DNA from: Parietaria judaica
Taxonomy: Eukaryota; Streptophyta; Magnoliopsida; Rosales; Urticaceae
NCBI GenBank assembly: GCA_954871525.1
Contig: OX940868.1
Span: forward strand, 18,781,056-18,845,055
Direction of reading: 5' to 3'
DNA length: 64,000 nucleotides
Shown here piece after piece: positions 50,568-61,224 of the stretch. Both the position numbers and the translations under genes were made by a program. Position 1 is the stretch's first letter, and each line of letters begins with the position of its first letter. The notes under the pieces were generated by a model that was given only the letters and a program-made list of their open reading frames with translations, made no database searches and was not told the origin of the DNA.

Positions 50568-51078
50568 CAAAAGTACCATAAATTGTCTCCTTGCTCGCAG
50601 TATATCTTTTAAAAAATAATCGAGAAAAAAGTTCCAAAAAATAAAATAAAAACGATTCAGCCAGAAGCTTAAAGTAGTCTTGGAATTTTTGGCACGATAA
50701 AAATAGGGAAACTTCATAAAATAACTCTTAATACACCACAAATTTTATTACTAACCCCCAGGTTTTCATTCTCAAAATAACGTTTCCAACTTTCATGTAC
50801 CAAAATACCCTTAACTTGTCTATTTTTTAAGACGCGATATGTCTATTTTGCAGGGATATTTTGGTACATAAAATTTGAAAATGTTATTTTGAGAACTATA
50901 AAAACTTGGGGGTTAGTAATAGAATTTGTGGTGTATTGAGGGTTATTTTATGAAGTTTCCTTAAGAATATAATGTAAAACTTACAACATGATTTTTTTGG
51001 TTTTTTAGAACTTCTACCATGACAAAATTAAAATTAAAATATGTTAAGGTACTTTGTGAGACTTTTGCCGCAAACATT
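50568..51078. mobile_element. Outer Mutator-type MITE, interrupted by an inner element
   Basis: The left part TGTTCGGCAAAAGTACC with AAAGTTCCAAAAAA is matched, inverted, on the right by GACTTTTGCCGCAAACA and GGTTTTTTAGAACTTC. These outer arms are diverged, whereas the inner arms (50706-50962) are nearly perfect. A nested insertion fits. The target duplication was not resolved. Confidence 0.45.
50706..50962. mobile_element. Inner fold-back MITE
   Basis: The left end GGGAAACTTCATAAAATAAC is matched by the right end GTTATTTTATGAAGTTTCC. The arms continue inward through CACCACAAATT, TTACTAACCCCCA, CTCAAAATAAC and TACCAAAATA. Much of the 255 bp is self-complementary. A TA dinucleotide flanks each side within a base or two, so a TA target is possible but not secure. 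The family is not recognised. Confidence 0.7.
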
Positions 51079-52958
51079 ACTTATTTTATTTATAATTTCC
51101 CCCCACCACTAGTAGTCCACCACTACCATCTCCCACTAGGCAATGTTCGTATTAATTTTCTCTCTCTATTCTTTTTAAATTGGCCTCCAAAGAGGACTAG
51201 TACTCTCAATTTCCAAATATAACTTATTTTTCTTCTTATCCTCAATTGGACCCTCAAAGATCCAAAGCTTCTCAATAAAGTCCTCATTTTCTAACAAGAA
51301 TCAATAATTACAAATTATATAATATAAATTTGACATAACTACTACAACAATCATGTACGATAATACGTCGATGATTGAGTGAAATATGATAATATACTCT
51401 TACAATTCCATCACAATTATACTGAGAAGTTCAAGTTTTGCAACATATATTTTTCCTCAATTATTTTGTTATGATTTATTTGATTAATAAAACCTAGTTT
51501 ATCATGAAAGTTTGCACAAGAAAAATGGCCTTAATTAACTTAGGCTAAGAAAAGTCAAATTGTATTGATGCAAAGTGACAAAGAAAGGATGACATTACTT
51601 AAGTATTTATTGTACCACAGTGATCCAAGTGATTACTATTAGTAGCTTCACCTTTTCTTGGCTTTAAAGGCTTAGCTATTTATTTCTATGTTTTACTAGG
51701 AATAATCATCATTAATACCAGCTCGACTTTTTTTTTTTTCTTGCAGCTGAAATTATTATTTTTTAAGTTTTTTTTTGTTTTAATTATCTCATGAATTTAT
51801 CACTATATATAATACCATGTCATTCAAACTTACCGTTTTGTATAAAAGATAAATTTCACGTAATAGCCATATTTAAATTTTGAGATTGCATTATAGGTAA
51901 TATTTTTTTACTTTTTTTTTGGAATAGCCTTTTTTATAATGTGGGATTTTCAACATAAATTTCATTCCGAATTTTCCTTTACTAATTTTCTTTTAATTTA
52001 AAAGTTTTTATTTTTTAAATAAAAATTATTATTAATTATGCAAATTCATATATATTAAATGTCTAAGTTAATACCTATTTATTTAAATATATATATATAA
52101 TTTTTTTCTTCTTCTAAAACCTTCACATCTAACATAAAATGAGTTTTCGCTACATTTATAAGTTCATTAAGAAAAATCCATGGAAATAAAATTTTAAAGA
52201 GAAAATTAATAAAAAAAAGCCATCTATTAATTTTTTTTTTTAATATAAGTGCTATACGGTTATCTACTTTTCTATATATATAATAATCGCAACATTTTAT
52301 GACTAAATATAAAAGTGTAACATATATGGAAAAAAAAAAAACTTGGGGACCTATAGTATTTAAACTTTGATGCCCCTCAATTTGATACATCTTAAAAATC
52401 CATCTAGGCACAGCTCATTTCTATTGTTTCCCAACACAACATAATTATCATCATGATCATAATTAAACCATAGTTATTGTATTTATAAAACCCTAATCAT
52501 AATTATTGCTAATTTATAATCTTTCACTGTTTCCTCCGCCGGCTCACACACACCATGCAAATTTGTCAACACAAAACGAAACCAAACTTTATAAAAAAAA
52601 ATTATTGACATTCACATTAAATTTTTAAGTATATAGCACTTAGCAACTAAACAAAGTGTGTTTTGAGTCTTTTGACCAATGAACGCACATGCTCAACCGC
52701 TAAATTATTGTTTTCTCAATGGTCTCTTTTGATTAGTTTTCTTTTTAAATTATGTATTTTTTACTATATGAAAAATAATTTGGATTGGATATTGTGTCCA
52801 AATTGTTTAATAACTAATAAGCATAAGTATAAATAAATATGACAGTTGCACGTTAGGTGGAAAGGGTCCCACAAGCACTCATGCTAAGACGGACAAGTTC
52901 AAAAATAATTAAATAAAAAAGCGCTTTTGTCAATAGTTACTTCAATATAATATATTAA
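51079..52958. other. AT-rich intergenic region
   Basis: No gene is supported. Runs of T and TA repeats (for example near 52085) give low-complexity open frames only. Confidence 0.55.
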
Positions 52959-53417
52959 GGGATAATAGCGGCATAAGTCCTCAACCTTAGGTCAATTGGG
53001 GCGGCATAACCCCAACCCTATTTAATAGCGGTATAAATACCAAAAGTTGAATTTCCATCCATATTTAACTAGCTTCCGTTAGTTTGCCAGATTCGTGTCC
53101 ACGTGGCTGCCACATAAGCAACAAGTCACCCAACATTCCTCTCTCCGCCATGTCAGCGCGTCATCAAACATTTGCAAAATATTTGGCATGGGTAGGATTC
53201 GAACGTTGCCCTCCCCTGTGCTGACATGGCGGAGAGAGGAATGTTGGGTGACTTGTCGCTTATGTGGCAGCCACGTGGACACGAGTCTAGCAAACTAACG
53301 GAAGCTAGTTAAATATGGATGGAAATTTAACTTTTGATATTTATACCGCTATTAAATGGGGTTAGGGTTATGCCGCCCAGTTAACCTAAAGTTGAGGACT
53401 TATGCCGCTATTATCCC
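52959..53417. mobile_element. Fold-back Mutator-type MITE with perfect 9-bp target duplication
   Basis: The 459-bp element runs from GGGATAATAGCGGCATAAGT to the inverted ACTTATGCCGCTATTATCCC. Identical 9-bp ATATATTAA copies flank it at 52950-52958 and 53418-53426. Nearly the whole length is one inverted repeat with a short asymmetric centre at about 53165-53215. The high arm identity makes similar peptides readable from both strands (both begin MSTWLPHK); these are not genes. Each arm contains TCCACGTGGC, a G-box. Confidence 0.95.
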
Positions 53418-53456
53418 ATATATTAATGGCTCCACTATAATATATTATATATCTAT

Positions 53457-53490
<34 letters not shown>
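53457..53490. repeat. ATA microsatellite
   Basis: About eleven ATA/AAT units lie just beyond the target duplication of the preceding MITE. Confidence 0.95.
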
Positions 53491-53742
53491 GATCTAGGCG
53501 TGTGTTTGACAAATAAAAGTCATGATTGGGGTATCTCTTTGGGAAAGTGCATTTTTTTTCTTTCCAGATTTTTGTTTGTCTTGGTCTACAATTAGAAATT
53601 AGAAGTTTAGAACTAAAAGAGCAGTTTTAAATTTTGTCTTGTCGTTTTCTCTTCTCTCTTTTATTTATTTTTATTTTTATTTATTTTCTTGAATCTTACA
53701 GTTGTTGTTTGAGCGTTTAAAACGACATAGACATCTCCATTA

Positions 53743-54412
53743 CGTAGGTCATCTCCAACCATCACTTTATTTGTCACTTAAATTTTACTCAATTTTTTTT
53801 CTTTTTTATAAAAAGTGATTTCTCTCCCACCGAACTCCATTTCTCACTCTATTTTTATTCCCTCTTATCTCTTATTTATACATATACCCATATATATTTA
53901 TTTATTATTATTACTAATTAGATAAATTAGAAGAATTATGATATGAGTAAAATATAATTACACATTAAATATGTTCTCTTTTAGTTCTAGTGTAATTGTG
54001 TTTTGTGCTACTTTCTAATATATCCTGTTATGTATAAATTCTAAAGTAATTGTGTTTTGTGCAAAATTTCATTGTTGTCTTTTAAATTATGTAAAATTTA
54101 ACATATTTTTATAAGTTATATAATTTTGCCCACCAAAAATAATTTTTAAGATAAAAATTACTCTTTATAAATAATATTGAGATTAAATATTAAATAAATT
54201 TATAAACTTTAAACCTGTATATAAATTCAATAATTTTGAGGGACAAAAAGCAATAAAATAAAATAAATGGTGCAACGAACAGTACCACGCTATATATAGC
54301 GCGACACTGTTCATATACATCTTTATTATGGCGTAACAATTAGAGCTCACTTGAGCTTGAACCTCAAAATGGAGAGCAAAATGCAGCTCCACTGGAGATG
54401 CTCTTACTAGAT
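53743..54412. mobile_element. Candidate MITE with CATCTCCA termini
   Basis: The left side has GTAGGTCATCTCCAACCATC at about 53743. The right side, reverse-complemented from about 54412, reads GTAAGAGCATCTCCAGTGG. Elements bounded by GAGCATCTCCA and TGGAGATGCTC are abundant in plant genomes. The interior is AT-rich with a small hairpin, GCTATATATAGC, near 54289. Ends and target duplication are approximate. Confidence 0.5.
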
Positions 54413-57180
54413 ATGGCCAATGGTCGTTCGGAACTCAAGTTCTTCAGGCCACGAGTTCCCCGGACTTGTAATAAAAAAATATACCAAAAAAAATGTAGAG
54501 TTTCCGATTGTTCAATAGCTACAATTTGTCTTTTAAAGAGCATCGACATCGTAAATTATGAGTATCAATTTTCCCTTACTACGTCAGATGTTTATCACTT
54601 CTTCTTCTATATTTATGGATAAAATTGTAATTTTTTCTTACATCCCTCTCGGTATTTTCTCATCGTATTTTTGTTATTGTATATTCTTGTCCTTTTGCTT
54701 TCATGAAGCTTTAAATTTACTTATCATTCCTGTCATATTATTGAAAAATAGTCATTTTTCTTTGAAGCTTTATAGAAAACCGTTTCATCGCATAACGAAT
54801 ATAGAGCATATCATACATATTAAAACTTTATAAAAAAAATACAAACATAGTTTCAAAGGAAAATCGGTACAAAACGATTAATTAATTGACTCGGAAACTG
54901 ATATGAATTAAGGTTTAGGGGTGATTGATATTAAATTTAAATTTAGAAAGCAAATTTATCAAATAAAATAGTTCAATATATGTGGTATACTTCAACAACA
55001 CGATAAATATTTGACAATGTCGACTTTTTCTATGAAATATAGATTAATACGTGCATCCTTCATTTTTTTATTTATTTATGAATATCATGTTGATTGTTGA
55101 CATTAATCGTTATCAACATTTCCACTTGCCTTTATTTATAGCACAAAATTCTATCCGATAATTAGTTATGCTTACACGTAAATAGCTAGATACTGATTTT
55201 TTCTTTTCTTATTTTTTGTATTAGATTTATAACCATACGAAAAAGTAAACTTATTGTGTTCATACCGAACAGTAAACTATGTAAGAAAATAAAATACACT
55301 GCCATAATCTTATGTTACTGACATCTTTCTTCGGGAGAATTTAAATCACTGAAGTATTTTATAATCTCATATCATGGTGAATGACGTAAAATTTCAAAGT
55401 TCGTAACCCAAATTCGTGTTTCTCATCCGGTCTATTTTAGAGATTTACTGAGCTAGGATCACAAACGACATTTAGGACTATGAACTTTTTTTTTATACAG
55501 TAATACTTTTTGTTCGTAGAGATTGCCTCTTTGTAACTTTTTTCGGGTATTAAGTTTTCGCAATAAAATATGGTTCATATCAGGGCTAAAAATGCCTGTA
55601 TATCGCAAAGCGGCCGCAAGTTCAATTTACGAGTATACCGCAAGCACAACGGGTAGATCGACATATTTTTTGGTAAAAAATAAAATAAATAACCACAAAG
55701 TGATGCATAGACCTTTAAAATCAATGGGAACACCGCAATTATTTTCGTAGCAGTATTAATATTTATAAATAATATTAAGATATAGAATTTTTCATAGCTG
55801 AATTTAATACTAAGACATATTATGTGCGGTTTTTAGTAAAACGACAATCGAGAGTGTCGGTTTTAAACTACATAACTGCATTCGCAATCTACCCGGGCTG
55901 TGTCCCAAATTTTAAAACCCTAGATCTTATATTGAAATCTATTTAGGAAAAAAAAATGTAACACATAATTTTTTTTTGGATATTAAGTTTCAATTTGCAA
56001 TACATATTTGTCCTAAGAAAATACAATGACACTTTGTCAATGTCTAGCAGCCAAGCCATAGATCACAGACTGTTTCCTTGATACAACAAGAGGGATTATA
56101 TTTAACTCCGTCGGCGTTGACTATTTTTAGTCGTTTGTCATGTTAGTTAGAAAAGCCTTGGTCAAACTTAAGCGATAGGTTTGACTTTTTCACATAGTCT
56201 TTTACGCAAATCCTCGTCGTCCGACACGAGTCACGTTCGATGTGCCATATCTAATTATCTCTATAAATAAATCGTGACATTTATTCAAAAAGAATTCATC
56301 TTTAATTAAATATGCATTTTGTTGTAGTTTTAGGCTTTTTTATTCAAAAATGTCCATTGTTCTAGTTTTAGGCTTTTTTATTCAAAAATGTCCATTTTAT
56401 TCAAAAATGTCCATTGTTCTAGTTTTTGGCTTTTTGCATTGCAAGGAATTTTCAATGGTGTAAAAAAAAGATATCATCTTTTCGACGAGAATGGATACAC
56501 TTTTTACAGTTTTTTTATATTTATTATAAATATATTATGTAGAAGCAAATAAGAAGGGTAAAAATAATTAATGAATACAATTGATTTTTCAAAATTATAA
56601 GCTTTTGCATTCTTTTATTTCATTTAAAATGTCTCATATCCATAACTTTTAACTATAAGCATGTAATTGATGGAGTAATTGGCGAAAACATGTTCCGAAC
56701 TCGTTTGTAGGTGCGGATTTGAGATCAAAATTTTGTATATAACAAAGATCAAAACTCAAAGAAGTGTGTAGACTCCTTTAATCGTCACAATCCTCTTTGA
56801 AACCAAAGTTTTTTGCTCGTAATTTTACACAATGCATTTCATAAATTGTAAATTTAATGAACGGTGGTGAAAAAAAAAGTGAGAAAAATGAGAAGACAAG
56901 TTGAAGAACTATAATTTTATTACATAAAAGATATTTTTTTAAATAATAATTGATTTCTTTAATTAAGAGATTAATACAATTATGAAGATAGTTAAAAAAC
57001 GACATGATAATTGAAGAAGGTCTTAACTATTAAATTGCTCAATGACAACAAAAAAGGGAATATATAGAAACGACATTGAAACAAAAACGACGCCTAATGA
57101 TAAAAATAGAATCAAATAATTCTAAACGACTGATAAAATAAAGAAAATGCTAAAAAACGATACTTTTGCCGTAAAGTGAA
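54413..57180. other. AT-rich intergenic region
   Basis: About 2.8 kb without a recognisable gene. A short tandem repeat at 56317-56440 is listed separately. Confidence 0.55.
56317..56440. repeat. Tandem repeat, unit about 40-45 bp
   Basis: The unit TTGTTCTAGTTTTAGGC followed by TTTTTTATTCAAAAATGTCC recurs about three times, with one partial copy of TTTTATTCAAAAATGTCC. Confidence 0.85.
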
Positions 57181-57517
57181 GGGTTATTGAAGGTGAAAAT
57201 ATCTAAAGTTTAGATAAAGAACCCCTCGTGTACCCAAAGTTTAAAGTGATGTAAAAAATACCCAAAGTCGCATTTGGGTGGTTGACCACTTCATTCTTGT
57301 AACGTTGATAACTTACCCTTTGACTTTGGCCACATGGACAAACGTGGGTTGCTGACATAATAATTTTTGACAAAATAACGAATTAAACCCCGAATTAATA
57401 CTTTATTATACAACTAATTAAATCCCTAATGATTATACTTAACAAAACAGACTTGTCCACGTGGCCAGAGTTGACGGGTAAGTTAACGGCGTTACGAAAT
57501 GGAGTGGTCATTAACCC
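57181..57517. mobile_element. Mutator-type MITE, copy 1, with truncated right arm
   Basis: The element starts GGGTTATTGAAGGTGAAAAT and ends ATTAACCC. The flanking 9-mers TAAAGTGAA and TAACGTGAA differ at one base. Left and right halves are mirror images through AACGTTGATAACTTACCC, the GTCCACGTGGCC region and TAATGATTATACTTAACAA. About 85 bp of the outer right arm is missing while the terminal CATTAACCC is kept. It is closely related to the element at 59923-60306. Confidence 0.85.
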
Positions 57518-57713
57518 TAACGTGAAATGGGAGCTGAGGTTTATTTGTCCGGACCGTCCCGAGAACTGTTACCGCTTATCGGAAATCAGCATCAAGTTCA
57601 AAAATACCGAGAAACTTTCGGGACCGGTTGACCCAAAAATACTGGTTCCGGGCTACGGTTTCATATCTACAATTTACAAAAATTAAAAGTAAAGGAGCAT
57701 TAAATAGCTCAAG

Positions 57714-59081
57714 CTACATCAAATTAAGATGACGAGCCGTCATGGGCTCAAACACCGGGTCCTCATCCAAAACTGCTGCGAGTTCCGGCCAAACAATGGC
57801 CGAAACTGTCCACGACCCGTCGCCGGCGGCGATCGGCCTCTGATTCATGTACGCCACGCCGATTCTCTCTATAGTGGAGCACACCGTTCCCAGCACGGGC
57901 CGCCCGAACCCGAAGTCTACCTCCGCCACAGGAAACCGCCTCCCCGCCGATAGCACAAGTGCCGGACCGCCCTGCCCTAGCACGATCCTCGACATCATCA
58001 GCCCCGGCCGGTGACTCTCCACCCAGTCCACGAGGTCACGGAAATGTGCCCCGTTTGCCACCGCGGAAATTGCCTGGTGAACCTCGTGTGCCACGTCAGC
58101 GAATGGCTTCCGTTCCAATTCTCCCACCGTTGCCTCTGCAAAGGCGAGCGACAATACGTTTCCGACGTAATCTGATTTGGATTCCCGCTCTCCGCCGTTA
58201 AGTCCGGCGCGCCCGTCGACGAGCCACCCCATCTTGCACGACGTTCTCCCCGTATGGGTATGGCCCACCGTATTCGCCACGGTCTTCCACACATGCGCTG
58301 AAAACGCCTCGATCTTTGTTCGGCCCGGGCCAGCTAAGCTCTGGAGGCGGCTGACGTGCGTTGCACTGATGAAGTAGAGGCGGCGGAGCAACACTGGCGG
58401 CGTGGGGATGCTCGCGATCTCCGCTGCGGTGCAGCGGGCGAAGGTGCGGTCGAGCTCAGGGCGGTAACATGGCGGTACGCGCGGCGTGATGAGGCTGCAA
58501 CGACGGTGGTCTGGGCAGCGCGTAAAGGGCACGTTCCTGGCTACCTCGCTCCACGAGACGAGGAAGCCCCCGAACGCAGCAGCGTCGCCGAGCGCGTGGT
58601 CAAACGTGAAGGCGAGTGAAAAACCGCCACAGGTAAAGCGCGTGACTTGGACTTGCAACGGGAAGTCCGGCGTCACGGCGACAAGCTTCATGAGAGACTC
58701 GTCGAGGTTGTGGAAGTCGAGCTTCTTCAGCGGGACGTTGGCTTCTGCATTGGCGACGAGCGCGCCGGAGTTGTCGCAGACGATGTGCGGCTCGTTCGTC
58801 GCGGGGTTGTCGACGATTCGGCCGGCGAAGGGATAGTAGCGCTCGAGAGCGGCGGAGAGAGAGCTCGTGAGGCCGTCGATGATCACGAAAGACGACGAGG
58901 GCCTCGTGCCGGTCTCGGGGAGCGGGTTGGGGTAGAAGTAGAAGTAGGTGACCGGGAAACGACCGGAGAGGAGGTCGAGGTTGGAGAGGTGAAGAACACG
59001 GTCGTGAGGTTTGGTGGAGGCTTTAACGACATGTTTTCCGATGAAACGCACTTCGAATTTGGCGTCGTTTGTGCCTGCCAT
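57714..59081 (-). CDS. BAHD-family acyltransferase, single exon
   Basis: BAHD enzymes transfer acyl groups from CoA thioesters to alcohols or amines, usually in the cytosol. The frame is intact, 455 aa, with no intron. The catalytic HxxxD is HALGD at 162-166 in FTFDHALGDAAAF. The structural DFGWG motif appears as DFGFG at 389-393. The N-terminal HLSNLDLLSG and YYPFAGRIVDN and the central ARNVPFTRC are typical of the family. The general pattern (SNLDLL, TFDH) recalls the coniferyl alcohol acyltransferase-like clade, but the substrate cannot be assigned. GC content is high relative to the flanks. A TATA box lies about 96-105 bp upstream of the ATG. MITEs of one family flank the gene on both sides, and a decayed paralogue starts at about 63281 in head-to-head orientation. 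Confidence 0.9.
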   Translation of the reverse strand: MAGTNDAKFEVRFIGKHVVKASTKPHDRVLHLSNLDLLSGRFPVTYFYFYPNPLPETGTRPSSSFVIIDGLTSSLSAALERYYPFAGRIVDNPATNEPHIVCDNSGALVANAEANVPLKKLDFHNLDESLMKLVAVTPDFPLQVQVTRFTCGGFSLAFTFDHALGDAAAFGGFLVSWSEVARNVPFTRCPDHRRCSLITPRVPPCYRPELDRTFARCTAAEIASIPTPPVLLRRLYFISATHVSRLQSLAGPGRTKIEAFSAHVWKTVANTVGHTHTGRTSCKMGWLVDGRAGLNGGERESKSDYVGNVLSLAFAEATVGELERKPFADVAHEVHQAISAVANGAHFRDLVDWVESHRPGLMMSRIVLGQGGPALVLSAGRRFPVAEVDFGFGRPVLGTVCSTIERIGVAYMNQRPIAAGDGSWTVSAIVWPELAAVLDEDPVFEPMTARHLNLM

Positions 59082-59176
59082 TTGGAAATGACTGACACTC
59101 TTTTCGGAGAAATCACAGGACAGAAGAAAATGTCTCTGAATTATATTTGATTGAATATGAATACAATATATACAGC

Positions 59177-59186
59177 TTTATATATA
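59177..59186 (-). promoter_or_regulatory. TATA box of the BAHD gene
   Basis: On the minus strand TATATATAAA lies 96-105 bp upstream of the ATG at 59081. That would place transcription start near 59150 and give a leader of about 70 nt. Confidence 0.5.
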
Positions 59187-59922
59187 AGCTCTCAAATGGT
59201 AAAACAGTAATTAACAAACTAATTACCCAATTTTACAAAACACAATGTCAGAATCTGTGAATCATAACAGATTAATTAAACGTACAATTACATATTTAAC
59301 CCTCTAAGTATCTAATTACAACACTACTCTACTCTAATAGACACTAATGCCTCTGAGCTTTTGATGTCTTGTGCAATTTGTCCCATGAGTTTTAATTTGT
59401 GACAATAAAGTCCTCTAATCTTAAAAAAAATTGCAAGCTAAAATCATTGTCAATTTTGTCGATAATTTGTTAGCGAAGTGGATTTATATACTAAATTATG
59501 ATTCTGCTGAAGCGATCAATAAATCTCATTATTTAATGATTGTTAGGATAGGATTAATAGAATTATATTGATGAAGAAAGTAAGCCTGTTAATATAAAAT
59601 GCCAGAAAACAATGAGAAAGGGAAAAAATCTGGTACTTTGCCCATAATTACAGTATTCTGAAGAGTGTGCAATTATGATTCCATATGATTCCACTTGTAA
59701 CTATATTACCGTAGAGACTCTATTACAAGACACGGAAAATTTATGATATATAAATAATTTTAACCAATAATGTTGTGAATACACTATGAACCCTCCTAAG
59801 TGACCGGTTCCGTCACTAGCTATATATACATAACTTTTTCATAATTATACATATCGACCGGTTCTATCACTAGCTATATATGTATGTATATATATTTATG
59901 CCTAAATATTCATAATTATATA
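59187..59922. other. AT-rich spacer
   Basis: No gene is seen. A two-copy repeat of GACCGGTTC..TCACTAGCTATATAT occurs at about 59803 and 59855, just before the next MITE. Confidence 0.5.
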
Positions 59923-60298
59923 GGGTTAATGACGGTAAAAATATCTAAAGTTTGGTTAAAGAACCTCTCGTGTACCCCAAATTAAAGTGATGACAAAAAG
60001 ACCCAAAATCGCATTTGGGGAGTTGATCATTCCATTCTCGTAACGTCGTTAACTTACTTGTTAACTCTGGCCACGTTGACAAATCTGTTTTGTTAAGTAT
60101 AATCATTAGGGGTTTAATTAGTTGTATTAAATTGTATTAATTAGGGGTTTAATTCGTTGTTTTGTCGTAAACAATGTTGATGTAGGCTCGTCCACGTGGC
60201 AAAAATTGTTATGTCAAAGTTAATGGGTAAGTCAACTCCCCAAATATGACTTGAGTATTTTTACCATCACTTATAAACTTTTAAGTATTTTCACCGTC

Positions 60299-60306
<8 letters not shown>
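59923..60306. mobile_element. Mutator-type MITE, copy 2
   Basis: The left end GGGTTAATGACGGTAAAAAT is matched by the inverse of TTTTCACCGTCATTAA. The arms share CGCATTTGGG, AACGTCGTTAACTTAC and TATAATCATTAGG with copy 1, and the right arm carries a CGTCCACGTGGC box. The right end runs into a TA microsatellite (about 60303-60329), so the target duplication is obscured. Confidence 0.8.
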
Positions 60307-60329
<23 letters not shown>

Positions 60330-60753
60330 GTTTTGTGTGTGGACTTTGGCTCTTATGTTTCCCACTTGATACATGTCTTTGGTGTCGCATCAATCGTGCG
60401 TTTTGATATAATTCCGTTGTGTTGCAATATGGAGCACGGCCTTTTGCTGCACTTGTGGCTGCACATTTGCACCAAATTTTTTATTGAACGATGAAGTATG
60501 GGAGACACAATGATTTAAAGCGTCAAATTTTGATTAATTTATTACTTATCGTCACAATCATTACTAACTTGTCATACCATTAGTTATTAGGTAATGGATC
60601 ATTATGTCACATTCAAGATCCGATTTTTGCAATTTTATTGTAGGCTTATTTGCGGAAAAAGTGGCCAACTTATTGCCATTTGAACTGTTAAATTAGCCAA
60701 TGTAATATAACTGCGATCTTGTACGTTGACCGCCACACATGCAACCACGTGCC
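60307..60753. other. Short spacer, nothing identified
   Basis: TA repeat followed by unique AT-rich sequence with no coding potential. Confidence 0.5.
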
Positions 60754-61212
60754 TGCATCGATCCTTGTTGAGCTCTTTTAATGGCGACTACTTGCCCTTT
60801 CGATAGCATTCCCCGATATATCTATAGAAATTTCAAATGTGAAACTAGTCACAATCGGAAAATTGAAGTTCGACACACAAAAATGAAAACCGATTATTTA
60901 GCCTTATTTGGTAATGGTGCAAGTCCGGTTCGAAAACCCAACTTTTGTTTTTTTGTTGCCGAAAAGCCAAGAATCAAGTTCGGGTTGAGGAAAAAAAAGA
61001 AAGTATGGACCGCTTGCAAGTTTTTATGTCAACCAGTAATTTTTTTTTAAATGTATCTCAAAACCGGAAAGGCTCGGTTTCATCCACGTCACGGTTTCAT
61101 GCCGGCTCTTAAAAAACAGGTCTGGCCTGAAAAGTGAAACTGGCTCGTGAACCCAAGAAAATCTGGTAAGCGAAATCCCTCACCTTCAAAGATGTAAGGA
61201 GCGACGATGATT
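60754..61212 (-). pseudogene. Chimeric duplicated fragment of the receptor kinase gene
   Basis: Positions 60754-60890 match the parent at about 44621-44755 (start of exon 17 and adjoining intron: CTGCATCGATCCTTG, ATGGCGACTACTTGCCC, GAAACTAGT). Positions 60891-61212 match about 45960-46270 (intron 14 and the end of exon 14: TTAGCCTTATTTGG, CCTCACCTTCAAAG). The parent segment between them, with exons 15 and 16, is missing. Intron sequence was copied, so this is a DNA-level duplication followed by deletion, not a retrocopy. It is not functional. Confidence 0.9.
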
Positions 61213-61224
61213 AGTGTGAAAATC

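Noticed and set aside
53190..53215. GGTAGGATTCGAACG, resembling a tRNA T-loop in reverse
   Set aside because: No acceptor stem, anticodon arm or A box is found in the right place; it is the asymmetric centre of a MITE.
53079..53298. Similar peptides readable on both strands (MSTWLPHK...)
   Set aside because: They arise because the DNA is a near-perfect inverted repeat of a MITE; there is no independent coding evidence.
57998..59150. Long open frames antisense to the BAHD gene
   Set aside because: High-GC coding sequence leaves the other frames open; only the 455-aa frame has family motifs.
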